DNA of 64,000 nt from Drechslerella dactyloides (lineage: Eukaryota; Ascomycota; Orbiliomycetes; Orbiliales; Orbiliaceae). Shown here piece by piece: positions 49,341 to 61,597 of the stretch (the stretch's first letter is position 1; each line of letters starts with the position of its first letter). Both the position numbers and the translations under genes were made by a program. The notes beneath the pieces are model-generated. The model did no database searches and was not told the DNA's origin. It saw only the letters and a program-made list of their open reading frames with translations. The stretch is taken from contig JAGTWJ010000001.1 in assembly GCA_020064725.1 (NCBI GenBank), forward strand, positions 5,146,001 to 5,210,000, in the 5' to 3' direction.

Positions 49341-51322
49341 ATGGAGGCGATCCGAAGATGGGTCGACACTGTCGACAGTGCGGTAGCCGCATCCGCCATC
49401 GGCCACTATTTCCGGCTGGATGGGTCTACTCATGTAAGGAGATTCCAACAATTTTAATCAAAAATCCTCGCCAGGATGAACTTCAGCTGATTGATGAATC
49501 TGGTATAGCCCAAAGCTCGGTCCGGCGCTCGCTTCCTCACAGAAATCCGGGGAGGAATCACCATCTTTTTCAGTATGTTGCTTTTCCAGTCGGCTCTATA
49601 CCGCATCGCGAATGCATGCTGAGTACTCTGAATTTGAACAGCCATGGCATACATCATCTCGGTCAATGCAACAATCATCACTCAGTCCGGAGGCACCTGC
49701 GACTGTGACCGTACCAATGACCCAACATGTGACAAATCGGACGAATACGCTGCCTGCCTCGTTGTCCTGAACCGCGATATCATCACCGCCACCGCTGCCA
49801 TGTCTGCCCTCTCCAGTTTCGCCATGGGTCTGCTCGCCAACTTGCCCATTGCCCTTGCCCCGGGTATGGGTATCAACGCTTACTTCACCTACCAAGTCGT
49901 CGGCTACCACGGAACCGGACCTGTCACTTATCGTATGGCTGTCACCGCTGTCTTTATCGAGGGCTTGATCTTCGTGGCACTCTCGCTACTCGGCATGCGT
50001 CAGTGGCTGGCGCGCGTCATTCCCAATTCTATCAAGATTGCTTGCGGTGCAGGTATCGGTCTTTACTTGTGCTTTATCGGTCTCACCAACTCTGCTGGTA
50101 TCGGTATTATCAACGGTGCCATGGCGACACCTGTCGAGCTGGGCGGTTGTCTGCCTGAATACAGAGACGAATTCGGAGCCTGCACAAGCCATAAGTTGGG
50201 TAACCCAACAGTCTGGATTGGTTTCCTGCTGGGCTGTCTCCTCACTGCTGTAAGTCCGATCTTCTACGTGGGAAAAGTGGAAATAATGCAGTGCTAACAT
50301 GCTCTATAGTTGTTAATGATGTACAAGATCAAGAGCGCCATGATAATCGGTATCCTCATTGTCTCCATCTTCTCGTGGCCCCGAGGCACAAACTTCACCT
50401 ACTTCCCCGACACCGTCACTGGCAACACGCAATTTGATTTCTTCAAGAAAGTCGTCACCTTCCACCCAATCCAGACCACCTTGGCTGTCCAGGAATGGAA
50501 CCTTGCTGGTGCGGGCGGCCAATTCGCTCTCGGTATGTTCCAGACTCAAACCATTGCTCTAAAACTACGACTCCAACTAACGATCATTTGTTGCTAGCTC
50601 TCTTCACTTTCCTCTACGTCGATATTCTTGATGTTACCGGTACCCTCTACTCCATGGTCCGCTTCTGCGGCGTTGTCGACCCCGAGACCGGCGACTTTGA
50701 ACGCCAGACCGTCGCCTACACCACTGACGCCACCATGATCTCCATCGGCGCCCTTTTCGGCACATCCCCCGTCACCGCCTTCATCGAATCCGGTGCTGGT
50801 ATCGCACAGGGCGCTAAGACCGGTATCGCAGCCATGACCGCCGGCGTCTGCTTCTTCATCGCTATCTTCTTCGCACCAATTTTCGCCAGCATCCCGCCAT
50901 GGGCCACCGGCGGCGCTCTCATGCTCGTTGGATGCATGATGATGAAGGCTGTCATGGGCATCAACTGGAACTACCCAGGTGATGCGATCCCCGCCTTCGC
51001 AACTCTGGTCTTCATGCCCTTCTCGTACAGCATTGCGTACGGTTTGATCGCTGGTCTGATGTCCTACACCATTCTCAACGGAACCGCGTGGTTCCTCAAG
51101 CTTATCACCGGCGGTCGCATTGCGCCGGCGGACGAAGACTTGAAGGAATACTGGACCTACAAGCTGCCTGAAAACGCAGCAACACCGTGGTTTGTCCGTG
51201 CTCTTCGCGGGGAGAAGAGGTTCTGGGCGGACCCGAACAAGGATCAGATTATGGAGTTGCACTCTGTTGCATCTGGCAAGGGCGAACGCGATATCACGCG
51301 CCGCGAAAGCGAGAGCCCGTGA
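49341..51322 (+). CDS. azgA: AzgA-type hypoxanthine/adenine/guanine permease
   Basis: Five exons (49341-49433, 49509-49572, 49642-50249, 50310-50532, 50598-51322) join in frame and encode 570 residues, close to known AzgA proteins. The second exon is only 64 nt (PKARSGARFLTEIRGGITIFF). The start MEAIRRWVDTVDSAVAASAIG is the usual cytoplasmic N-terminus, leading to FRLDGSTHPKARSGARF. Family blocks follow: MAYIISVNATII, NLPIALAPGMGINAYFTYQV, GTSPVTAFIESGAGIAQGAK in the second inverted half, and GDAIPAFATLVFMPFSYSIA with GLIAGLMSY. About 14 hydrophobic spans are expected from the NCS2-like fold. It is a plasma-membrane proton symporter for purine bases in Aspergillus nidulans. Residues from about 525 form the charged cytoplasmic tail. 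It stands alone here, with no purine-catabolism neighbour. Confidence 0.96.
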
Positions 51323-54300
51323 TTCGATTGTTCGTTATAATTGCTACAGCCGCTAGTTTTACATTCGCGTAGTATACATTCCCTTTGCCCGTTTGCTTGT
51401 TCGTTCGTTCACTTCATGCAGCTTTCTATATCGCATGTTTTATCTGCACTTTTAGCCTACGGTTTTTTGCTGCTTGGGTTAGGGTTTTGGGTTGCAGCTA
51501 TTGATATCTCTATATCATTGAAACCCAGGTTCGGTTTCGACGAGTTTCCTTTGTATATTTCCTAATATCTAATTTCCTTTTCTTCTTCTCTTGCAAGATC
51601 AATAGGGTTGGCTACATGTGCAGCCTGCCAGCGATATCAGGTATATTGTGTACCTCAAAAGTCTCTTCTCACAATCATTTTGCACCCGTTACACCTGTAT
51701 CCACGACTTGCTTGCAAATCGCAAGCTACTATCTATATATATAGTATCATATCATACCTCCGGTATTAAGCTACTTTTCTCTCTTTAAATCACTGGAGCC
51801 GGACTCGGACATAGATCTAGACGCATCTGAGCTCGAGAATCCAACACCTTTCTTGTAAAGATGCATTATATGAATCCGATCCGTCGCAAAATTTAAACAA
51901 CTGTGCGATCGTATGAGGCGAAGCTTTCATGCAGCTAGTTGCAATTCTAGTATGAGGGGTCGAAATGCCAATAAAATGCATGCATGATCTGATACGTGCG
52001 CACATGTACGTCGCAAAGATACCCAACTGCAATGCGAGTTGGCTCCCCGGACACAACATCAACCCTCAGACGCAGGACCATCGTTACGAGAGGTAAATTT
52101 AATGCTCGGTTGGCCCTAGATCGACAGGAGCAGGAACAAGAAACACATGCAGTTAGTCTCGTGGACGTTGCATGCAGCGCCGCACCGTGTCCCGTAATGC
52201 AATGCAGCTCGCCTGTGGAGCGGCTTGTAGTCGAAAATTCGACTGTAGCATACTACAAGCGAGGCGACAGGAAGCTTCGCGGGCGACGGGAGGGTGTGGT
52301 TATGCTCCGGCGCACGTGTGTGGGCGGGTGCAGTTGCAAGTTTCCGAGAGTAGACGTACCGCGTGGGGTGACAATTGTACAAAGGAACGAAGCTAGGACG
52401 TCCGTGGAGGTCACTCACGACCGGCCCGGTGGGTATAGTAACGAGGCGGTGTACACATGTACCTGTATACCATACTGTCAGTGGTAACATTGCTTGTTAC
52501 AAGTCGCTTATATAGCTAACTATGAAAGTGGTTAAGGAGATACACCCAGGATCTGGCGGACGGTCAAGTTCTCTTCATCGTTCTGCAATGATCATATGAG
52601 GATGCTGGCGAAAATGCGCTTCTATGATGTATACGATTCATGCATTTGCCTATGTTGCATGTTGTGAAAGAAGATCCATCGTTAACGGTTGACCTAGACA
52701 TGTCCATCATCTCAGCCACTTAACACCGTCGCACAAGTTGTCCTATGCACAACATGGTTTACAACAGTCTATGGCTACATGTTACAGCGCTGGTGCCCCA
52801 TGTCCGAGCAAACGCCCCTCCTGCAGCGCTATATCCAGGATATTCGTACACGTATACGTCTATTCAACTATTAGTATCTTCAAACTTCTTACATGTCCGT
52901 CTGTATTCCATGATCTAGCTGTCATTCGTGTTATATCTTGAAAGAATGTACCTGCATCATGCAATGCACTCGGTGCACATCTCCCAGGATCTTCCCGGTC
53001 CGCATAACGTTAACTGTAGCATGCATCGAGTTATACAATGCACGCACTGGCCACAGCTATCACCAACGTTGCAACTTGAATGTGCGACTGTAGCCAACTG
53101 CGGAGCCTGGTAAGATAGTACTAGTGGGCCGCGTTAGCTTTAGACACCTGCCATGCCGTGCAAAGGGGCCCATTGCACAAATTCAGGCTGTAACCTTTCG
53201 GCTCGACTTGCAGGACTGATTGCAGCCCTAGATGCCAACTTTGAAATGAAGAAGATATCCCTGGACTAGAGGATATCGATATCGAGGCTGTAAATTTCAC
53301 GTTTCCGTTATTGGCTTCGTAACGCCGGGTTAGTATCTCAAATACCTTGTCCCCCCTACAAACAGACTCGACCGCACAACGATTCACTTAGAAAATTGCG
53401 TCGCTGAGACCAACAATATACTGCAATATACTGTCAATTAGCACGCGGATGTAATATGTCTCCTGAAGCTGAGTCTCACAGACTAGACACAGCTCCCCGC
53501 ATAAAGGACCGAGGAGTATTCTACCCGCGCCTCCGATACTCCAGAATAAACGGCCTTATATTCTCCACCACTGCAACAGTTGCGATAGAGGGATAGTGTA
53601 TATAATGTATATACAAAGTACACAACCGTGTAGACACCACGCGGAGAATTAACCAAAATACTCAACATACATGCACATCGGCCCCTCCTAGTTTGTGCGC
53701 ATATACATGCATGTGCATACACATGGCTAACCCGGCTTCAGACGAAACCACGGCCCGCGATCCACCGATTGATCACACTATGTATCATAACAAGATGGTA
53801 GATTAGACCCCATCCCCCTGCTAGCCGTCTGGCCATGCGACATGGATTCCGTGTCAACTTGCATGCCGTGCTCGACACGGTATGTCTTACCTGCTAACAG
53901 CCGTCTGAAATGAGGCCAGGATCGGTATATTCAGTTGATGAGTGACTGCCGGCGCATGTCAGACTCGAGTTGGACGAAAGTGACGGTGCCCTAAGACCAG
54001 CAATACGGTGCAGCTGCCGTCTGGCCGCCTCGACGTGACATCACAGCATGAGTGCTCGAGCTCGTTGGATGTTAGATGGCAGTTATGCTATAGTCATGAC
54101 AAGTATGATACAGCTATAGACGCATGTGCAACCAGCCAGCAGGCATCTAGCCCGGTACTCATTTCCCATGTTGTGTCGGTAAACATGAGTGAAGAGGAAC
54201 AAAGGAATCCCGGAACATCTATGCCGGGATGGCCACGTTCTCCTGCATGCAGCCAGGCGACCTGCACCACCCTGTGTTTTCAAGCCTTGTCAGGTGTATC

Positions 54301-57300
54301 ACAATCAGTCCTACTAATGCATGTTGGGTGCCGTTTGCTCGCTCGCTCGCTAGCCTTTGCCTTCCACTGCCACGTGCTAATTCGCGGTCTACTTCCCGTT
54401 GCCAAAGGACAAGATGGCTACAGCGCTGCTAGCCCCGGGAGGTCGTAATACAAGCGTGTACGTGTGTCTCTCGGCTGTGGATGAGGTATAGGAAAATCTT
54501 AAGCAATAAACAAAAGGGGCCACTGTGCTTTCCGTCCGAGTCCCCCGGGGTGGGGTTAGTTCTAGCCTCGGGGGCGCTGGGTTTTAATTCAGTATACATA
54601 CGCCCCGTCTAACTGCGGCTGCTGCAGTTTTCAATGTCTCGCGCGCGCTGTGTCACCTCTGGGAGCGAGCAAGTTTGAACACGAGCACGAGGCAAATAAT
54701 GAGAAGAGGACACAGCCAGTTCTGAGACAGAAGGATTCTATAACAGGGCCCATGGTACGCTACCTTCGGGCCCGGTATACTATCAATATAAGTACGTGCA
54801 ATACAATATAACTTCCTTGATATTCCGCCCCAATTCTCTAAATTGAAGCTGCAACTAGGAGAAAACGAAAGCGGGAAGCAAGCGAGATGTGTGACCCAGG
54901 TGGGTAAGCATGATACATGTGCTGGAACACACACATCGCTTGATATGAAAGCATGGGTTTGACGCATATGATTCAGTTTCTGAAATTCAGCTTATGAAAG
55001 ATATCATAATAGGCTTTTAATTTCAGGTTGGCTATCGGTTTGAACAAAAAACGCAGTTGAACCGAATCGCTTGTTAAGTTTGCGGGTGATTAGATCTTGT
55101 TGGTAATTGTAATTACTATTAACATTGCATTTTGATCTCGCTGGTCCCTAAATTGAACCGGTCTCATATTCGTCATACAATACCAATTGGGTTCGAGAGG
55201 TAGATATAGATATCGTTGTTTCGTTTGTTGGAATTGTTATCGTTGCACGTTTCTTCTGTGTTGGTTGGTGTTGGTGTCGGCAAATGGCCTGGTTGGGGCT
55301 GCAATTACTTGATTTCCCGGTCGAGAATTTGCTGGTTCTGCACAAAAGATCTGATACGTGCAGCAGTCTATAGCTACCTATCCAGCAGGTGTCTAGGAAA
55401 GTGAACAATAAAGAGGAGAGACCAATCTGGCAGGTGGGGCGGCTGGAGACAAAATATCTTGCTGGCAAAAACTGCTGTTCAGCATGCGCGTGCAACACCA
55501 CGGTTTCTAAATCCAGGTTGCAAACATGGATCTGGGGAGCACGCGCACAGCCAGGTTAGGGAGAACGTTAGATGCACTAAGCCGTAATTATGTTCCGCCG
55601 GCATTGCGGTACGGAGGAGAGGGTGCACAGTTCACCCGGTATTATACTCAAGCGGGATCGAACAGGATGTCCCGACACGTCGACGTCGCGACTCTAATTC
55701 CGACTCGCAACGTTTGCTTGGCGGCGAGAATTCGAACGCGAACGTTCGAACGCTCCCTTGGTGAATTGAACTGGACGCTACTTACGTGTGCGTGTATCAA
55801 TCTCGCCGATTCGGTCGGCTGCTATATATATCAATATTACGTACTCGATGGCAGAAAATACTCGAATCCATATGGTACCCTGGCCAGCTGGGTGTACAGT
55901 TGTACAGCTCAACGTAGCATTGCACATACACAATATGATACTAAGCTAAACTGAAGGCGTTCGCAGGACCCAGGTTCACGTCCAGGCATTATGCATTATC
56001 GATTTTTATCGTAAGCCCCAGGGCCCATGCGGATGGCATGATCGATGATCCGGAGAATACCGAGCATCAGATAGTATGCAGTCGAGTCTAGATATGCAGA
56101 ATACTCTCGCAACCAAGCTTAGCCATAGTTAGACGCTCCATGGATCCAGTGGCATAATATATCCGGGCACTCCAGTAGCTATTAGCTTAGGTACAGGCTC
56201 ATATACATACTAATGCAATGTGTATCGCAATCAGATTTATTCGGATTTAACGGCCACTGCTACTCGTAGGCTTATAAGAGCACGTATACTTAGCTGCAAT
56301 ACCAGCTTCTCGCAGGTTTATAGCGGACGAAAGTGATCAAAAGTTTTGCGAAATTAAACTCTTGGAATCTTCTTTGCAGATTCTCTGCAATTGCTTCGCA
56401 CCTTCTTTGCATTTTCTTCGTCCCTTCTTTGCATTTTGCACATCAGGTCAATTATCCGCACAAAACTTCCACCCGGCTCAAAAGTGAAAATGTGTTGCCG
56501 TCGATAATCTCTCGACCTCACCGCAACACATTGCTCGACGATCTGCGATTTCCTACGATAGACAGCCAGCTGTTGCTTTCCGAGGATATAAAAATGGAAG
56601 AGGTTTGAGATTGTTGTATTTTGGTTGGTTGTTAGTGCCATTGAGCTGGTGCCTACTATGATACGAGGTCATTTACGAGCAGGTCATTGTTTATTTCGCT
56701 ATCTATAGAGAGGCGTGCAGAAGCCGCAATATTATTGGAATATGCAATGCACCCCAGGCCGGGCCCTTGCTGGATCTCATATTTGCCTTTAATATAATAT
56801 AATACTACATCGTCGCTATAGATAAGCAAATCCCTCTTAAGTTTGCGTTCGGCTTTCACATATGCGGGCCACATGTATGCAGTCGCGACTGACCCCCAGC
56901 GCTGCCAGCGATGGTGGCCGGTCGGGGCTTGCAGCGCTTGCTCAGGCTGACCGATCCTATTCGATATATTCGGCGCCGCGGCTCGTGACGAGATGTCGAT
57001 GTTACATTGTCTCCACTTGCAGGCGCTGCTGCAGCAGCTCGAGCTTCCTCGTTAACTTTCTGGCCCGGCTGCAGCGCTGGGTAGCTAGGCATCGAGCCTA
57101 GGTTAGAGATGAATACTTGTATATATTGGCGGGTTGGTTCCACAGGCGCCTGCTGCCTGTTCCGCCGTCCACATGTCTTCAAAATAGACCAGTCCATTTT
57201 TAAATCGAGAATCGAGCTGGTCTGCCTCATAACGTCGTGTTCGCTTTTCGCACAGCCACGAAGTACTATCTATGCTTCGAATCCCAGGCGATCGATTTCA

Positions 57301-58081
57301 ATTACAGTCCCTCAACCCGGCTCGGATAATGGGACCCAGAACCCCCGCCAGATCTGGATCCCGGGTTCAGGCTTCTTCCTCTTCCTATCGATCTAAAAGG
57401 CCCACCTCGTGATGTCGACCTTCGATGACATGACCATGTCTGAGTTCCAACTTCGAATCGCTTGTCTCGACAGCCAATGTTGGCGGCCCATGTAACCTTA
57501 TTTCAAGCTTTTGCTCGCTGACCTTCCCAATCTTGGAGGTGAAACTCACGCTACTGGCTCAATCCAGGCATATGCCCATGTGGGCTCCTTCGGTCCTGAC
57601 AGATCGAGGAAGCTACCATCTCCAAGCTTACGCCGATTAGTTAGTTTGGCCCCTTCCCGAGCCACAGAACCGAAAACTTTCCTAACTGAACCTCGCATAA
57701 TGACAGAAGACTAAGGCGCCCTTGGTTACATTCGAGTTCTCTCTCCTCCAAACAGTCTCAAATCTCAGAAATTATCAGTCGGCCAGGCCAGGCTTTTGCA
57801 ATACGCCCGCTGCTGCCTTTAATTCCTGTCCCGTTACCTTGCGCCTCTCTGCGATTCTAATTCTGGATCCACCGCTCTTTCTTTTTTCCGAACCGCGAGT
57901 TGATCTTGTGCCATTCCTCCGTTCATTCGATTCCAGACGCATATGTCCCAACCACAACTTTAGTAGCTTTGACCACCCCCACTCCCTTCGGAAACATCAG
58001 TTGGCTCGATCGCGGCGCCCGCGCCATACGAATGCCCATTCGCCTCGTCGATCAGACTGTGAAAGCCAAGCGTCGGAAGCC
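51323..58081. other. Gene-free interval (about 6.8 kb)
   Basis: No gene recognised. Contains three TGCAATGCA words (52198, 52960, 56743), GTACCTG words near 52.46 and 52.95 kb, and AT-rich stretches. The last few hundred bases before 58082 are CT-rich and probably form the promoter and leader of the GH3 gene. Short open frames have no domain. Confidence 0.55.
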
Positions 58082-61000
58082 ATGGGCGACAACGAGCAAA
58101 TCGACTGGTACGTGAGAGCCCTTACGACGCCTCTTATGCAATCTGCATTCGATTCATGGATCCGGAAGCGGGCTTCGCTGCGCCTCCCCGGTCCGCACCT
58201 GGCCCACGCTGTCGCGATGACCCGGTATACTGACGGAGTGGATGTAATTTGTGCAGGTACATCGGGTCGGTGTTCATGATGGGCTTCAGCGGGACGGCCG
58301 TCAACCCGCAGGTGAAGCAGCTGATTGAGCAGTACCACGTCGGCACCATCATGCTATCGGCAAAGAACTTCAAATGTCAGTATTGCAGTGTCCACGTACA
58401 CTACCTTACCTTGGCTCCCCTTCCCCTGCTCCGCCGGGTCGCGGGAGTCTCCTAACGGTCCCGTATGCGCCGGCCCGGCGTGCGCCTCTCTCCGATACCA
58501 CCGGAGATCGCGCGACATGTGCACCCCGCTTCAGTCCTCCCGCTAGTGCCCAGCCAGCTGACATATAAACTTTGGGTGATGTAACCTATAGCGGCGGAAC
58601 AAGCCACGAAGCTCATCCTCGAGCTGCAAATGATTGCGCGTAACGCCGGCCACCGACACCCGCTCCTCATCGCCATCGACCAAGAAAATGGGGGCCTCAA
58701 CAACCTGTGCGACCCATTGCACATTCGCCAGTTCCCCGGCGCGATGGGGATGACGGCGACGGGATCCACAAAGCTGTGCAGGGAGGTCGCGAAGGCGACA
58801 GCATTGGAGGTCTCATCAGTGGGGGTGAATTGGGTGCTTGGACCCGTTCTGGATGTTCTGAACATCACATCGCGGAATCAGCCGCTCGGAGTTCGGACCA
58901 TGGGCCATGATCCCCAGGAGGTCTCCGAGATGGGGGTCGCGTTTCTGCAAGGATTGCAAGGTGGGACCGAACTTCCTAGCGCCGAAAGTGTATCGCGCGA
59001 GGAGCTTGCATGGCTGACCGGACTTTTGCATGTAGATGGTGGCGTGGCGACTTGCGGGAAGCACTTCCCCTCGTATGGCAATATCGAATTCCACGGCTCC
59101 CCGCTAGACGTACCCATGTTACCCGATACCATCGACCAACTGAAACTTCACGGACTGATACCATTCCGCAAAGCTGTCTCGGCGAATATCGACGCAATCA
59201 TGGTAGGCGGTTGCTCCATGCCCTCGTTGGGCACAAAAGTCATGCACGCCTGCCTCTCGGATGCAGTGATCAACAAGCTATTGCGGGAGGAGATGGGGTT
59301 CAAGGGCGTCGTCGTCAGCGAGTGCCTAGAAATGGAGGCGCTCCACGAGAACATTGGTGTCGGCCAGGCGACTGTCATGGCTCTAGGTGCTGGATGCGAT
59401 CAAATCATAGTGTGCAGGTCCTTCACGTTGCAGCTGGAAGCCATGCAGGGCCTCCGGACTGCCGTCGACAGCGCCATCATACCGAGTGAAATGGTCGCAG
59501 CCGCAGCCGCTCGGGTTGTGGCGATGAAGGAGAAACGCACATCATGGCAAAAGGCGCTGAACCCACCCGGCGTCAACTACCTTTCAATCATGGAGCCTAC
59601 TCACAAGGAGCTATCCCTAAAGGCATACGAGGCGTCAATCACCGTAGTTCGAGACGAAAAGCGGTTAATACCCCTCACGAACTCTTCAGGCCCAGACGAC
59701 GAGATACTGCTGCTCACCCCGCTTGTCAAGCCGCTCCCTGCTTCCCTGCTAGCTCAGGCGCAGGCTTTAGCTTCAGTAACAAAAGCCGACCAGCGCAGTG
59801 AGCACTCGCCGACACCATCGAGCACGCCTCGGCCAGATGCGAAGTCCCTGCTTGCGAGGTTCCGGTCAGATAAGGACCGGGTGCTCATGACGGGCGAGTC
59901 TGTCTTTCGCGAACTTGGGCGCTCGCTGGCTCGAAACACCGGGACAAGAATCCTACATACATCTTACACCGCCAATGGCATCCGCCCCGTTCATGAAAAC
60001 CTGATTGAACGCGCCTCCTCGATCATAATCGTTACCGCGGACGCGAACCAGAACCGCTACCAATACGGGTTCACCAAACATATTTCCGCAGTTAGCAAGA
60101 TTCCTACGGATGGGTTCCCGAAGGGAAAGAACGTGATGGTCATCGCTGTGTCGTCTCCTTACGACTTTTGGATGGACAAGAGCATTAACACATATGTCTG
60201 CACATACGACTTTACCGAAACTGCCATGGACGCGCTTGTTAAAGTTCTGTTTGGGAAGAAGCCGGCTAAGGGATCTCTCCCTGGGACTGTCTTCAAGAAC
60301 GCGAAGCAGCAGCCGAAGCAGCAGTGGCTGGTCGAGCACTGGAGGAAATCCCGGGACCTGATGTCACTGCAGGAGCTGATCGGAGTGATCAGGCGCGCAG
60401 GCATTGAGCATCCTCATCAGTACCTCGAGCTGGCCACATTAGCCGCCAGCTCCTACTTGTTCGATGACATCGTCATGAATGATGGCTCTGTGATTCTGGA
60501 GCAGCAGAACTTCGTCGTAAGGAATTCGTCGACTCGAGCGCTCTATGGTTTCTGCTCAACATACTTCAATCCGCGGGACGGGCGTGGGAGCATCGGTGCA
60601 GTGCTGGTCGACCCTAGCCGACAGAATTTGTCGATAGGCACTTCGCTGCACGCTGCTGCGATGAGGTTCCTGCGTCAGAAAAAGGGCATCCACCAGATAT
60701 CAGTAGGCTCGCGGTTCCCTGCCATCTACCTGGGTATCCCAGTGACACCGGTTCCCAGCATAAATATGCTGGGACTGGACAGCTCAGACATGAGCAAGAG
60801 CTTCAAACCATGGTTCAGGAGTCTGTAAGTATGCCGAAACTCCTCCGAGACATGACTCTCACTGACAATGACATAAGTGGCTGGCCGGATAAGTCACGCA
60901 CCACACTTTACAGACTTGCCATCAACAACCTCGCCGCCTGGCAACCCCCAACTGCAATCAGCGATCGTCTCTCGGAATCCAAGATATCATTCGAACTGAT

Positions 61001-61597
61001 CTCGAAACATAGCACCGCAAACCCGCACCCATATTTCGACAAAGTTATGGAACATGTCCGGAAACACGACAATGGCAAGTATCTGGACGCATACAGGATT
61101 GCGGCAGATGACCTACAGCTTGAGCAGGCGCGGATACTCGCCGCGAAGAATGAGCAGCAGCAGATTCTAGGAAGCCTGATCCTGATATGGGCGACGAACG
61201 ATGTCGGCAAACTCGAGAAGTACGTGCCGCTGATTCGGGATCGGAGTGATCCGGATGAGGCAGGGACAGGCGGTATCGTGTATCCGGTCCTAGCCCCAAC
61301 GCAGCTCCGGTTGCTAGCGTTGGAAGGACTAGTCGCGTTAGCGACAAAGCACTTCCAGATGCCGAATGTCGGTGGCCCGGGATTTGATAGAGTTGTCTTG
61401 GATTGTGTAAGTCGTCCGCTCGATTCCCGACAATACTCATCCTCCAGGAGTGTGATATCGTTGCTAACGACGCGGATTGCCTGCAGTTGGATAATTTCGA
61501 AGAAGCGCAGAATATAGTCAGCTCTGGTGGCGGATGGAAGTTCTGGCACACGTTCGAAGAGCTGGAGTGTTCGCCATCGGAAATGAAAGCATCATAG
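58082..61597 (+). CDS. GH3 (NagZ-like) beta-N-acetylglucosaminidase fused to GNAT-like domains
   Basis: Five exons (58082-58107, 58257-58375, 58592-60824, 60878-61406, 61487-61597) encode 1005 residues. The first exon (MGDNEQIDW) is placed by the in-frame junction to YIGSVFMMGFSGTAV. The GH3 barrel (about 9-330) shows the NagZ order: LIEQYHVGTIMLSAKN, IAIDQENGG (about 75-83), GVNWVLGPVLDV, KHFPSYGN (205-212) and GVVVSECLEMEAL (287-299). A Rossmann-like GH3 C-domain follows (to about 580). Then comes a GNAT-like region with IGAVLVDPSRQNLSIGTSL (716-734) and a further acetyltransferase-like segment ending near residue 950. Fungal GH3/GNAT fusions are annotated as N-acetylglucosaminidases acting on chitin or peptidoglycan fragments. 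No signal peptide is seen, suggesting an intracellular enzyme. The catalytic motifs differ from bacterial NagZ (see findings). Confidence 0.92.

Noticed and set aside
50594..51262. 222-codon minus-strand frame
   Set aside because: Antisense shadow of the last azgA exon, caused by its codon bias.
35860..57290. Scattered GGTTCGAA-type words suggestive of tRNA B boxes (for example near 35865, 44310, 48540, 57275)
   Set aside because: None has a matching T-stem, anticodon arm or acceptor stem around it, so no tRNA is called.
60810..61517. Separate gene starting at ATG 60810
   Set aside because: The stretch is exon 4 of the GH3/GNAT gene: a GTAAGT donor at 60825 and an AG acceptor at 60877 join the two frames exactly (FRSL to GWPDK).
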